From Arachnopeziza araneosa (lineage: Eukaryota > Ascomycota > Leotiomycetes > Helotiales > Arachnopezizaceae), in assembly GCA_003988855.1 (NCBI GenBank), contig QYAI01000146.1, positions 38,415 through 102,414 of the forward strand: a stretch of DNA of 64,000 bases, written 5' to 3'. Shown here piece after piece: positions 1-9,897 of the stretch. The position numbers were made by a program, and so were the translations under genes. The notes under the pieces were generated by a model, which was given only the letters and a program-made list of their open reading frames with translations, searched no databases and was not told the DNA's origin. Positions within the stretch are counted from its first letter, which is position 1, and the number at the start of each line of letters is the position of its first letter.

Positions 1-1536
1 TTGAAATAACCATCTTCTCAGTTGCAACGACCATCTCTAAAGACCTCCACAAGATCAGAAAGGCGCCATTACTACCATTCTTCTCCAAACGAGCAGTGGT
101 GGACCTACAACCACTGCTCCAAGCCAACGTTGAAAAACTATGCAAGGGTATCAAAGCATACATGGCCAAAGAGAAACCATTAGCAGCGGGCCGAGCTTTC
201 ACAGCGCTGACCTTGGACGTCATCACCGATTACTGCTTCCGGAAGAACTGGAAATGTCTTGATGACCCGGAGTTCTCCCCGCACTGGAAAAACACCATGG
301 CAGGCTTGTTCGAGCCCGTTCCAGTCACGAAGCAATTCCCGTGGATCATGACGATTATGAATTCGCTTCCCAGAAACGTGGTGGAGAAGATGGCGCCAGA
401 TATGGCGTTATTCTTTGGTGCTAAAGATGTCAGTCTCTCGAGACTCCGAAGCAGAGTAAAAGCTCACTTGCTAACGAGCATAGGCCGTGGAAGCTCAAGT
501 TACCGAAATTGTTCAAGCCAAGAAGGAATCCAATAAAACTTCACTGGATGAAGAGCTAACCGCAGATTCAACTCCAGATCATAAAACCATTTTCCATACT
601 CTCCTCGACAGTTCTCTACCTGAGAGCGAGAAAACCGTAGATCGACTCACAGACGAGGGATTCGTCATCGTCGTCGCCGGTTCCGAAACAACGAGCAAGA
701 TACTCTCCACGATCTTCTACCACTTGCTAGCGAATCCGGAGGCGTTATCTCGTGTCCAGAAAGAGCTAGATGAGGCGATGCTAGATCCCAAAGTACTAGC
801 GGACTGGCGAACATTGGAGGGATTGAAATATCTGGTAAGATTGACTTTGCTAATATCTTAGGTCTATTATTGACAGTTTTTTCTCCAAAGAGTGCAACAA
901 TAAATGAAAGCCTCCGACTCAGCAGTGCCGTAACCAACCGTCTACAACTCATCGAGCCTATCGAGACACTACGGTATAAGGAGTTGGCAATCCCACCTGG
1001 AGTAAATCCATCAAATCATATCTCCTCAGCTCTCTTCTCCCTTTTTCTTTTCCTACCTTCCTCTCTTTCACCATCACGGACTAATAACCCCCCTTCCAGA
1101 CACCAATAAGCATGAGCATCCCCTCCATCCTCCTCGACCCGAGCATCTTCACATCCCCCACGAAATTCGACCCCGATCGATGGATCCGCAGCTCAGAACG
1201 AGAAGAGAATCTAGAGAGGTGGCAGATCACGTTTGCGAAGGGATCTCGATCTTGTCCTGGTCAGAAGTATGTGCTACGTACACCCACACATTCTCACTTT
1301 CCCTTCACCTCTCATCCCAACCCCCAGCCTCACTCTCACTGCAATCCTGACACAGATACAGCCTAGCACAAGCCGAGATCTATCTCACCACCGCAGCGGT
1401 TCTGCGACGCTTCGAGCTGGAGTTGTTCGACACGACGCGGGAGAGGGACATCGATACGGTGAGGGACTGTTTCGTCGGTCTCCCGACGCCGGGATCAAAG
1501 GGACTGAGGGTGAATATTCTGAAGGAGAGGATTTGA
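1..1536 (+). CDS. Cytochrome P450 (5'-truncated by window edge)
   Basis: A membrane-bound haem-thiolate monooxygenase, C-terminal three quarters. The frame is open from base 3, so the start lies outside the window. Proposed exons are 1-428, 484-834, 891-1001, 1100-1266 and 1362-1536; each intron has GT..AG ends and the phases agree (0, 0, 0, 2). Visible motifs are a C-helix region (KDLHKIRKAPLLPFFSKR), the I-helix oxygen-activation motif AGSETT, the K-helix ExLR (NESLRL), the PERF-like region FDPDRW and the haem-binding loop FAKGSRSCPG with the cysteine ligand. The segment NLAQAEIYLT after the haem loop is typical of fungal trichodiene-oxygenase-like P450s, which often act in secondary metabolism. 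The substrate cannot be told. No other biosynthetic genes are next to it on the right. Confidence 0.93.
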
Positions 1537-2399
1537 TGTTGTATTTCATTAGGATGTTGGCAAGAAGATGCTTTTTGCTGTGGGTTGAAGTCTCTTGTGT
1601 TTCTGAAACGCAACTGTGCTATACATGTGGAAAATTTAGTTGGTTTATGAAACGCTAATCCATGAAGCTTGAAGGGATCATTTTGTATGCAAGAAATTTC
1701 TCTGTTTGATTCGTTGAGCAATTTCGATCGCATCTGGATTGCTCACACTGACGGCATGCACTTTTGGATTGACATCTTTGATTCGTAAATTGAGAGTCTG
1801 GCAATGTTAGCATGGATGATGGGGAGAGAAGCGGGCAGATTTACAGCGACTAGTTCTTCAGTAGTAAACTGTCGATTTCGAAGGGCTTCACCGAGCTCCA
1901 CGATAGATGCCTGGGCGAGTTAGGCCTGCCAGGAGCTGGATCATCGGGCATAATTGATTCGGCAGTAGCGACGAAGGCCTGAAACAGCGACAGAAATGAG
2001 GATTACGAAGAGGGATAGATGAGTGAGTGTGCGCAGGTCAAAAGGAAATCAGCCTCGTCTAAAATTCACGGATGTGGTTATTGATTCGCGGAACAACACG
2101 ATAGCACTTATGATTCGATGATAAGGGTAGCTGCCAGCAATGGAGGGAGCGCCAAAGCTGTTGCCTCCAGAAAGATTGTATGAACCATGGACGACTGCCA
2201 CAATCACATTTTCAGTCAGGCCACTTTTTGAGAAAAAGAGGGATCAAACGATATGGGCTATCTAGCTACCGTCAATCGATGGATCTACAGAAATCTATGC
2301 AGTTATAATCAAATATCTAAAGATCAATGCAAAATTAGACTTGTCATTTATCTTCTAAATAAATAAGATCAACAACCGCAGATGATACTAAAACCAAAT
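1537..2399. other. Intergenic, no gene seen
   Basis: Stop-rich sequence between the P450 and a minus-strand gene. I see no convincing ORF, repeat or RNA gene. Confidence 0.6.
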
Positions 2400-2873
2400 T
2401 CACTTATTCGACTTCTGCCACCAATGCTTTTTCTTCGGAGGTGGTGCCGGGTCAACTGGCAGATACCACCTCGTGTACGACTGACGTGGGGAGCCTCTAT
2501 CATTGGATTGCCGCGCTACAGTACCTGATTGGTTGAGTGATGAATTATTATTCGGCGGCAGAGTGCGTGACATTAGAGTGCTATATCTTGGATTGTGGAC
2601 CCGCTTCAAAATGATGAGACTCCGTTTGGCCGCTTTGGAGCCCCTATGATTGGGATTGACCGCCTGCCAGAACCTGTCTTCCTCATTGAGAATGCGCTCT
2701 GCTTCGCTGAGATTTCCACTCTCCGCCCACATAAGTCTTCGCGCCTGCTTGTATCTCTGTCGGTGCATTTCAGAGTTTTGAACATGGGTATATTTTCGGG
2801 GCTTTTGAGGTCGTGAGGGCTGGGCTTGGGTTAACTTCGCTTTCTTGTATTTCTTAGGCTGGTTAATTGGCAT
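2400..2873 (-). CDS. Basic hypothetical ORF overlapping the TPR gene's 3' end
   Basis: An open frame of 157 codons starting with ATG 11 nt inside the end of the upstream PigL_N/TPR gene, in another frame. It is rich in Lys, Arg, Gln and Asn, begins MPINQPKKYKK and ends with a Lys/Trp-rich tail (KKKHWWQKSNK). No family recognised. Its middle part (RQRYKQARRLMWAESGNLSEAERIL) could form a helical hairpin like a TPR unit, so it may be the original C-terminus of the upstream protein, separated by a frameshift or an unseen intron, rather than an independent gene. Overlapping genes on one strand are rare in fungi, which favours that reading. Confidence 0.4.
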   Translation of the reverse strand: MPINQPKKYKKAKLTQAQPSRPQKPRKYTHVQNSEMHRQRYKQARRLMWAESGNLSEAERILNEEDRFWQAVNPNHRGSKAAKRSLIILKRVHNPRYSTLMSRTLPPNNNSSLNQSGTVARQSNDRGSPRQSYTRWYLPVDPAPPPKKKHWWQKSNK

Positions 2874-4642
2874 GTCCCTCGAAGTACTTTGAGAGTCTCT
2901 TGGCTCCTCGAGCTGTGGAAACTAAAGTCCCGTTTGAGTCATCCGAACGAACTGATATACCCGATCTCCGCTGAGTAAACTTAGGAGCTTCACCTGGCTC
3001 TCTCTGATTCTTGGTTGACTGTCTAGGATGTATTCTAGTGGTATGGGTTGTTTGTAGCTTAGTGAAGCGATTGTAAAGACTCGTATCTGTATTCGAAAGC
3101 TTTGATCTTGTGAAAGGATTTTTACCCGAATTAGAGATCGATCCTCTCTCCACGCTTCGTGAACCATTATCATTTATAGACAGCTGCTGCTTGAAATCTG
3201 AGAGCATATCCGAATAAGCCTTTTCTTCATCCAGATCACCTTGGCCTTCTGCGATTTGCCCAAGGACATCGAGAGCATCTTGCACACCTTGATTTCCGAC
3301 GGTACCCGCTTTTAAAAACATTTTGTAGGCCCGTTTGGCGTACGATTGAGCTTGCGTGTAATCCTCCTTTTTGGCAAGAATGAAAGAAAGAGAGATCATA
3401 TCGTCGGGTATAGAAACGCTGTCATTTGGAGGTCTCCATGCACGTATGGCAAGCTTTTCTTTGAGTAATCTCTCCGCGTCGTCAAAATTCTCTTGTTTAG
3501 TACATGTTTTAGCGATCAAATCAAGTAAATTTAATCGTATCGTTAGCTGTTCTGGAGAGCAGCTTTCACTGAGAGGCAACTTATCCAAACACTTTTGAAA
3601 CAAACGTTGGGCAACGTCGAAATGACCAGATTCAAACTCAGCTTTTCCACGCCGGAGGTGTATTTGTATGACCTTACTTTCCAAATGATCATCATCATCT
3701 GAGTCAAATTGGTCCACCCCGCTCTGTAGTGTAGATTGGGCTGGGGGTATGGCATCCAGGAAACGAAGGGTTGCCAGGCTTGGTTGGTGCTGAAGATCTC
3801 CAAGCACAGAGTTGCCATCAACCCGATCCATCCCTGACACCGAAGAGGCAGTAGCAACCACCGACCCAGCACTTCTTATAGAGGGACGAAGGCCTGTGAT
3901 AGTTGCCAGCTCGCTTCGAGATCGGGTATATGCAGGTGAATTAGATTCCGGAACACGTTCAAGCTCTTTCATCCGATTGTCAAATTCGCGGTCGATCCTC
4001 TCAATATATCTCTCTAGCTTATAGAGGTTGGGTATCAGCTGGTCTCTGATCTCGGGAACGACATGACCTGCTACCCTATCCACAATTTGATCTGCTAGGC
4101 CGCTTGCCAACTCTTGAGGTGTAACCTGGGTCCCTCTTGAAATAACTTGGTCAGCATTGAAATTATACTTGAGGAGGCGGTCATTTCAAGACCTACATAT
4201 TCAAAGTCTGGAGACTGATTGTTATACTCTCCTTGCACCATTGGATCTGACGCTGATATATAAGGATCATTTCGGTCGCAGAGTCCAATCGGAGGTGACG
4301 CCTGATAGAATCGAAGAATTTGGATGGCCTGTTTACCTGGTCGAGAGTAGTCTGGAGGTCCGAAAGTGTCTTGTTGCATGTTTCAAAGGCCTTGAACAAG
4401 GCTGCCCAGAGATTTCCAATATGGCCCGTTGACCTCATGGATGATTTCACTCGCTCTTGCTCCAGTGTGTCTTTCAGCAATTGGAGAGTCCGGGCGAAAG
4501 CCTCAATATCTTGAATAAAGCTTCCGATTTTGGTATTCGCGATTGCAACATCACCAACGAACTTCTTGATTGACCAACTTATCTTCGCCGTCGTCGCGAC
4601 CAACCCCGCAATACCCGTTATCATGCTCAGTGGCTCCGCCAT
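2863..4642 (-). CDS. PigL_N/STAND-type N-terminal domain plus TPR-like repeats
   Basis: Spliced model: exon 1 4642-4197, intron 4196-4136 (GTAGGT..TTTCAAG with a TGCTGAC branch point), exon 2 4135-2863; 572 residues. Residues 1-150 start MAEPLSMITGIAGLVATTAK and look like the fungal N-terminal helical domain found on NACHT/NLR-like proteins (PigL_N or 'fungal N-terminal domain of STAND proteins'). A polar, Ser-rich linker follows, then two or three TPR-like helical hairpins (FESGHFDVAQRLFQKCLDKL, ENFDDAERLLKEKLAIR, EDYTQAQSYAKRAYKMF). The C-terminus is basic and disordered. There is no NACHT or NB-ARC nucleotide-binding domain between the two parts, so it would be a short NLR-like or adaptor form. 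A signalling role in non-self recognition is inference from architecture and the HET-rich surroundings. Confidence 0.75.
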
Positions 4643-5149
4643 TACGCCAAAAGCGAGGATATCAGGGAATCATATGGTCGGAATCCGTCATATCATTCAT
4701 CGCATGGAATATCGTCGCATTGAACAGGAAGGATAGAAATGAAGTTGGATAGAAGAGAAGCGGTTGGGGAAGGCGGATGAGGGGAGCGAGCGAGGAGAGA
4801 CATTGATTCAGCTGAGGCAGGCGCCGGCTAGCCCAACCCAAAAAAGTAAATACATGCCGTCATGAAATATTGCTATACCAGACCACGCCATTGTGCAAGA
4901 GCAAACGATTTGAGTGAAATGGCAATAGTAGAAGGTTTTATCGTCGCATAAATGGTGTATAAGATGATTGGCAAGTGTGAGATTTCATGACGGTTACCGG
5001 TGTTAGGGGTCCACTTGAAATGAAAACCCGAGGCAGCCTCTAGTGCCGCGTCCAAAAGGTTGAGGTGATCTCGCTCAAGCCTTGGGTGCAGAATTTGATT
5101 GGCTTTTGCAAAACACAGAGCAAATGCGAACCAAAAATAAAGACAAAAA
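4643..5149. other. Intergenic between STAND-like gene and 5S rRNA gene
   Basis: Holds the promoter side of the minus-strand gene starting at 4642 and the 3' flank of the 5S gene. No supported ORF. Confidence 0.5.
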
Positions 5150-5150
5150 A
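5145..5150 (-). terminator. Pol III T-run terminator of 5S gene
   Basis: On the minus strand the 5S 3' end runs into six consecutive T residues, then more T-rich sequence, as expected for RNA polymerase III termination. Confidence 0.7.
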
Positions 5151-5268
5151 CATACAACAGCAGGTATTCGCTGGTGGTCACCCACCCAACTACTAATCTG
5201 CCGATCTAAAGCTTAAATATAAGAGAGCGGACGGGATCCCTTGTTCTCTTTAGTCTGTGGTCGTATGT
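5150..5268 (-). rRNA. 5S ribosomal RNA gene
   Basis: Read on the minus strand, the 119 nt from 5268 to 5150 begin ACATACGACCA and end TGCTGTTGTATGT, which is the usual start and end of ascomycete 5S rRNA, and the length fits. The 3' half carries the highly conserved block TTAGTAGTTGGGTGGGTGAC, and GATCCCGTCCGCTCTC sits in the loop B/helix III position. A run of six T on the minus strand follows directly, as a Pol III terminator. Bases in the helix II arms differ from the common fungal sequence, but the two arms (ACTAAAG and CTTTAG) still pair. Dispersed single 5S genes are normal in filamentous ascomycetes. It is either a functional divergent variant or a recently decayed copy. Confidence 0.85.
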
Positions 5269-5436
5269 GGCAGGAGTTGGGCTAATTAATATTATGACCA
5301 TGAAATTATAGGAGTGGCTAGAAAATGTCGCCTGAGATTGTGGCAGCTCAGACCTCCGAGGAACTTGAATCCTTCGTTGCCGCTTTTCGGAAAAATCTAC
5401 TAATCGAGAATGCAAACTCAAGCAAGTAGATCCGTA

Positions 5437-5441
5437 AAAGC
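5437..5441. repeat. Left target-site duplication (AAAGC)
   Basis: AAAGC directly precedes the TG end of the solo LTR. Confidence 0.85.
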
Positions 5442-5829
5442 TGTCGCGAGCGGAGTGGTTCGGCCAGCTGAAAGCAGCTAAGCCGCAAGCGGAAGGCTTT
5501 CGACCTAGCTGAAAGCAGCCAAATAACTCATCTCCGGATCAGGAAATCAAGACAAAGAACTTCCGAAAGCAATATCCGAAAGCAGTTATGACGTGATTAA
5601 TGGAATGAGCTAGTGGAGGATCAAAGAGAGGATCTGGGTATAAAGGAGAGGTCTTTCAGAGCAGGAAAGGAAGGAGAAGGATCAGAGATCAAGATCAGTT
5701 CTGAGAAGACCACTTAATTGAATCAATTCAAGCTCTTATTATCTGATCAGTGAACCACTGATTTATATATTCTCTTATTCAAAAGACTCATTGCTTATAT
5801 GAGCAATACCAACGGTTCGACCCGTGACA
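5442..5829 (+). mobile_element. Solo LTR of a copia-like retrotransposon
   Basis: A 388-bp segment starts TGTCGCGAGC and ends CGACCCGTGACA, so it has TG..CA ends inside a short inverted repeat (TGTC/GACA). The 5 bases AAAGC lie immediately before (5437-5441) and after (5830-5834), an exact target-site duplication. Inside are a TATA-like TATAAAGGAG (near 5640) and an AT-rich stretch suited to poly(A) signals. No gag/pol sequence or second LTR flanks it, so it is a solo LTR left by LTR-LTR recombination. Plus orientation is chosen from the position of the TATA-like motif. Confidence 0.88.
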
Positions 5830-5834
5830 AAAGC
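5830..5834. repeat. Right target-site duplication (AAAGC)
   Basis: AAAGC directly follows the CA end of the solo LTR and matches the left copy exactly. Confidence 0.85.
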
Positions 5835-5995
5835 TGCTGCCTAAATCCAAGCCAGTCGTACGTAGATCCATTTCCACAAAACAAGTCCTCCTTTACAAGC
5901 ACGTGATGCCGAAGAAAATAGCTTGGGTTCATTAAATGCCAACAAAGTTTATGCAATACTCGATGAATTGTGATGGCATCCGTCGCTAACCTCAT

Positions 5996-7184
5996 ACATT
6001 ACTTTGCTAAACAATGTTTCTACAACGTATCCAAGCTCAAACTACATCTCAGACGTCGTTGGAGAAATTGTTACACTCTTAGACCTACTAATTGAAAGTA
6101 GAAATAGGCAAATAAACTCTCGGGATTTAGTTCTTAGCTCTGCCAGAGCTTTAAAGAGATTCAACCTGCTTTGAGTAAAAATAGCACATTCTGATAATGT
6201 TGTACAAAATGGGGTGCACTGCAAAAGGGTAGTGGAAACGCCTGCATTTCTAATCTAATTAGTTAATATCCTCCCTACATATTATACTCTAGGTTAACTT
6301 AGTAATGTGATGGTGAGCTCACGTGAATTTACACCTGACACTTAATCGAGGCTAGGGGGAATGGGTAGGTAGCGCAATATTTCATCCTAGGGTATGAGCA
6401 ATATGGGTTGGAATGAAATGGGATATTGGCAATACATGTTAGAAGGGATACGGATCGGATTCAGACTAGAGTTAGAGTCTTTATAAGTTACTTTACCTTT
6501 CTGTATTCTTCCTACCCTATGTTCCTCTTTTTCTTCGTAGCTAGCCTATAAGCCGAATTCATTCGGTCTGCGCTGTACGCTCTCCCATCTGGCATCTGGC
6601 ATCCTAGAACAGATCTCTATCCAAATCTACCCGGCGAGGCTTTCACCGGACCCCAAACCGTCCGGTTACGTTATCACTGCGAGGCGGTGTTGGATAGCTT
6701 CCATATCTGGCCACATTCTCACTCGCTCAGCCCGGCACGAATGCAGCAGTTGCTACGACTGCGATGGGTGCGAGCTCTATGGGCAAGGGGAGTGCTTCAA
6801 CGGCGAAGGAAGTGCAGCCGTCTCTTCAACTGCAAAGAGTGGGATGTCAGCAACAAGGAACCTTGGGATGAATGTACTGGTAAAGGGCAATCTTTGGATA
6901 TTTTTAATTGCTTGTATTTTGGCATAGGTCGAAAAATGAAGTGGAAATACAAAATGGTTGAAAATGGCAAGTTGTCATGAATTCGAGGAATAAGTTAACA
7001 GTAGAGTTTTTCAACGAGATAAAACCGTATAAATACACCGCGCATTTTAGTCATTGTTTCGAAACCCAGTGTCTTAGCTTTTAGATTGAATATTTAAATA
7101 TTTGCACCTCCTCACAAATTTCTGCTTGCATGCTCCCGCAACAGTTGGCCTTAAAACCGGTGAACCCCGACCTCGAAGAGGCTG
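5996..7184. other. Mostly non-coding; possible remnant of a GPI-protein tail
   Basis: AT-rich DNA without a full gene. Between about 6745 and 6926 the plus strand encodes, in two successive frames, a Ser/Ala/Thr/Gly-rich stretch (ATTAMGASSMGKGSAST, then AVSSTAKSGMSATRNLG) followed by a short hydrophobic end (LWIFLIACILA) and a stop. That pattern looks like the end of a GPI-anchored fungal cell-wall protein, but a frame change divides it and no N-terminal part is visible. Confidence 0.3.
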
Positions 7185-8100
7185 CTATCGCTGAGTGCTC
7201 CCTCCATGAAATTGACCACTATTGTTTATATAGTTGTTGTTTACATGGTGGTAGCTGACACCACTCAGCGGAACTAAGTTCTCATTTTCGGTTTGGTCTT
7301 TCTCTTTCTTTTTTTTGCTCTTTTTCCAGCAACACCTGGCTGCAATCAGGGCCGCTAAAATGGTACAACCACCGGTAATGGTGGCTGCGAGGATTGTAGC
7401 GGTTGGGACTGACAGCCCACCAGCAGATAATGTAGTTGCAGAAGGTTGTAAAGTCGTAGATGTGGGAGATAGAGCAATTAAAGAAGTAAACTCGGAGCGG
7501 CAGTAGTTGCAAGGCTGACTTGCGAAGGTGACACAGACGATGGTAATGGTGACGATGTTGAAAGTGGAACCTGAGTGGTCGATGTCCCCTCGCTGGTGGC
7601 AGCTAAGGCTCCGGTCCCCGTGTAAGTATAGAGCAGTGTCGAGTAACCACTTGAAGGCCCACATGTCCAAGTGATAAAATGTCCGGTACCCGAAACTAAT
7701 CCAAGGGTGTTGCAATATGGAGTTGCCCCATTGCTAAGAATATAGCCATTTAGTCAAGGATTCATTGCCAACAAAATTGGAGTTAACCCAGGATAGAAGC
7801 CTACCAATTCAAAGCAAATCTATTCGTAGGTTCATCGGCATTGAGGCATTCAACGGCGAGAGAAGAATGTAAAGTATTAACGCAACCCCACTGAGGCCCA
7901 GCTGGATCAAGAGTACAGTAATATGAGGCTGGACATATATATGGCTTATCTGGAACTTCAGTCAGCGTGGGCTGCGACCGAGGCTAGGAGGGTAAGGATG
8001 ACAGACTCTGGTCGCCGTTGAAGTAGCCACATGTGGAGATGCCATCACGCTCGACGAGTGGTATGATACTTGGTCCTGGAGTGATTTGTGGGGAAGGCAT
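7185..8100 (-). pseudogene. Cys-rich single-pass membrane protein gene with frameshift
   Basis: Proposed exons 8100-8007, 7949-7805 and 7733-7185, with introns 8006-7950 (CGCTGACTG branch, TTCCAG) and 7804-7734 (GACTAA branch, TTCTTAG), phases 1 and 0 preserved except for one break. The ectodomain carries TCGYFNGDQ, YICPASYYC, GCVNT, ECLN and CNGATPYCNTL followed by ITWTCG, a pattern I associate with a lineage-specific fungal family of secreted or membrane proteins of unknown role. A Ser/Thr-rich linker, one membrane helix (TILAATITGGCTILAALIAA) and a Lys-rich tail follow. Near 7490 the frame must shift by one base: the ectodomain frame stops at 7480-7478 while the membrane part continues in another frame. 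No convincing signal peptide precedes the first ATG. Either a pseudogene or a base-calling error. Confidence 0.6.
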
Positions 8101-9110
8101 GTTGCGCAACAACCGCCGAGAGATATGGCGGGGAAAGAAGAAGATCACCAGCTGTAGCGATTCCACACAGATTTATCTCTCTGATAAGGATTATAGACGG
8201 ATCTTCTATGTTATAAGCCACATCAGGCTATAGTTCGTGTAACAGTTTAGCTGAACATCATGGCTGACTGGTGAGGGAAGCCACAGGTAACGAGTGGCCA
8301 CTCACATATTGCATCCGAATTAAGGCTTGAAACCGATCCTATAATGTTTCATTCGAGAGACGAATTGGGGTCTGGATAGCCGTCCAGACCCTTCGAGAAC
8401 TTTTGGCTGCAAGTAACAAAAGCAAACCGAATTTTCATGCGCCACGAATTGAGCGCTATTCACTCGAAGAAAGCCCATTGTCCAACGGCTTGCCCAGAAA
8501 AGACGACAGTTACCACGAGTCTTCACGTGATCTGAAAGTTCTTTGCGTTCAAAATCGTTCAAAAGAGTTCAGGTAACTTAAGCAGGACATTTATTTCCCT
8601 TCTAGCTGTACAACTTCGTCCTGCGAGACAAGATTGCAGTAGTTGGGTCGCGAGGCTTGCGCGAACCTGCCTCAAGCACATTCGAACGAGCAACATGCCG
8701 CGTGAAGCAATCTGATCCTCCACGACCTACGCTTAGATTATCCGCACCACTGGAGCTTCGATCATCCGCGCTGGCTCTGAAACAATTTCCACCCGTGTTA
8801 TAACATATCTTGAGCAAAATCAAGGCTGAGCCGCAGATAGCATCTTGAGCTGATATTGAAAGGTCCGGCTAGTCTAGATAACAAAGAAAAACCTTACTAC
8901 TTGTATTGAGATTCGGAGAGTAACATTGAAGTTCAATATATGTATATTCTTCGTGTGATATACATGTTTTGTAGCTCAATCACTTCGGCCATAAAACCAC
9001 TGTCAGAAACGATTCTCAGTTTCGCAATTTAGTGTATACAAGGTGCAAGCTCGACGTACTCAGCTCACCACAGTTTTATATAACAATGCGCAGAAAGCAA
9101 AGGCGACAAC
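8101..9110. other. Intergenic, no gene supported
   Basis: Only short, uncharacteristic ORFs (near 8320-8562 and 8602-8823, minus) that show no domain and no splice continuity. Confidence 0.55.
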
Positions 9111-9532
9111 TTAAAAGTCCTCCAATCGATAAACTCCATAAGCGACCTCTTCATAAGGATGAGCCCTAACATCATTAGTACGCCCCTCCACACTCTTCTA
9201 TTGCACTCTTAAAATGTGAAGAACCGACAGACTCACTCCTTCAGCGCCGAAACAGCCTCCCGAGCAACTTGTTCTCCAAAGCAAACAACCTCAACCCTCG
9301 CTTCCTCCGTATGCTCCAACTTCCCAATGGTCCCAATATGCGGATTAGCTATGTCGCCAGGACGGAATTGACCTTGTCCTACGGCCGTCCAGCAGCATTC
9401 AGTGTAGTTACCTGTCGGGTAGCGACCTGCTCCTGCGGCGAAGATGGCTGATTTGCATGCTTCGAGGTTGGCGACGGGAACGAAGAAGGTGAGTTGGTAT
9501 TTTGGGGTGGGAGGTGGGGGCGTGGTCGTCAT
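9111..9532 (-). CDS. NIF3/YqfO-like small protein
   Basis: Exons 9532-9237 and 9165-9111; the intron 9236-9166 has GTGAGT, a perfect TACTAATG branch point and TGTTAG. The protein has 116 residues. The motifs YQLTFFVPVANLEACKSAIF, AGAGRYPTGNY, CCWTAVGQGQFRP, PHIGTIGKLE and the exon-2 end EAHPYEEVAYGVYRLED match the stand-alone YqfO/NIF3 C-terminal domain family, related in fold to CutA and P-II-like proteins. Members form trimers and have been proposed to bind metals or small ligands; the exact role in fungi is not established. The small second exon restores the family's conserved HPYEE motif, which strongly supports the splice. Neighbour on the left is non-coding; a flavoenzyme gene follows on the right. 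Confidence 0.9.
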
Positions 9533-9897
9533 TTCAAGTGATTGGAGCCTGGAATTCTTGGAAAGGTTGTGATTGTGGTGTAAGGCAAGATTTGGACTGT
9601 TGAAGAGTCTAGCTTGTTTGATGTGATGTTGTTAATGATATGAATATAGATACAGGGTTCTCTATGAACCAAGGTAGGGGTGAATGGGCAGGTCACGTGT
9701 GATTCTACTTCTCCAGGGCTCTTTCCAGATTGAATCGTCAAATAGAGTAACATCAATTGCCAAATGAATCAAGTAAGAATATCTATCAAACAGAGGCTTC
9801 GAGCTGGATATTGATATTGACATTCTATAAAGAAATTCTCTAACCGTATGTGTGGTTATGAGGAAGCCAAAACGACTCTTCCAGATGCTACTCCAAC
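9533..9897. other. Intergenic region between NIF3-like and oxidase genes
   Basis: Non-coding sequence holding the promoter of the minus-strand NIF3-like gene and the 3' flank of the oxidase gene. Confidence 0.5.

Larger units (their letters stand above)
5348..5995 (-). pseudogene. Unknown ORF interrupted by a solo LTR
   Basis: From ATG at 5995 the minus-strand frame runs into the LTR at 5829. If the LTR and one 5-bp target duplicate are removed, the frame stays open across the junction and continues to a TGA at 5350-5348, giving 84 codons. The product is not recognised. Frame continuity suggests, but does not prove, that the element inserted into a coding or formerly coding region. Confidence 0.35.

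Noticed and set aside
4095..4379. 94-codon minus-strand ORF
   Set aside because: Overlaps exon 1 and the intron of the PigL_N/TPR gene in another frame; no family features.
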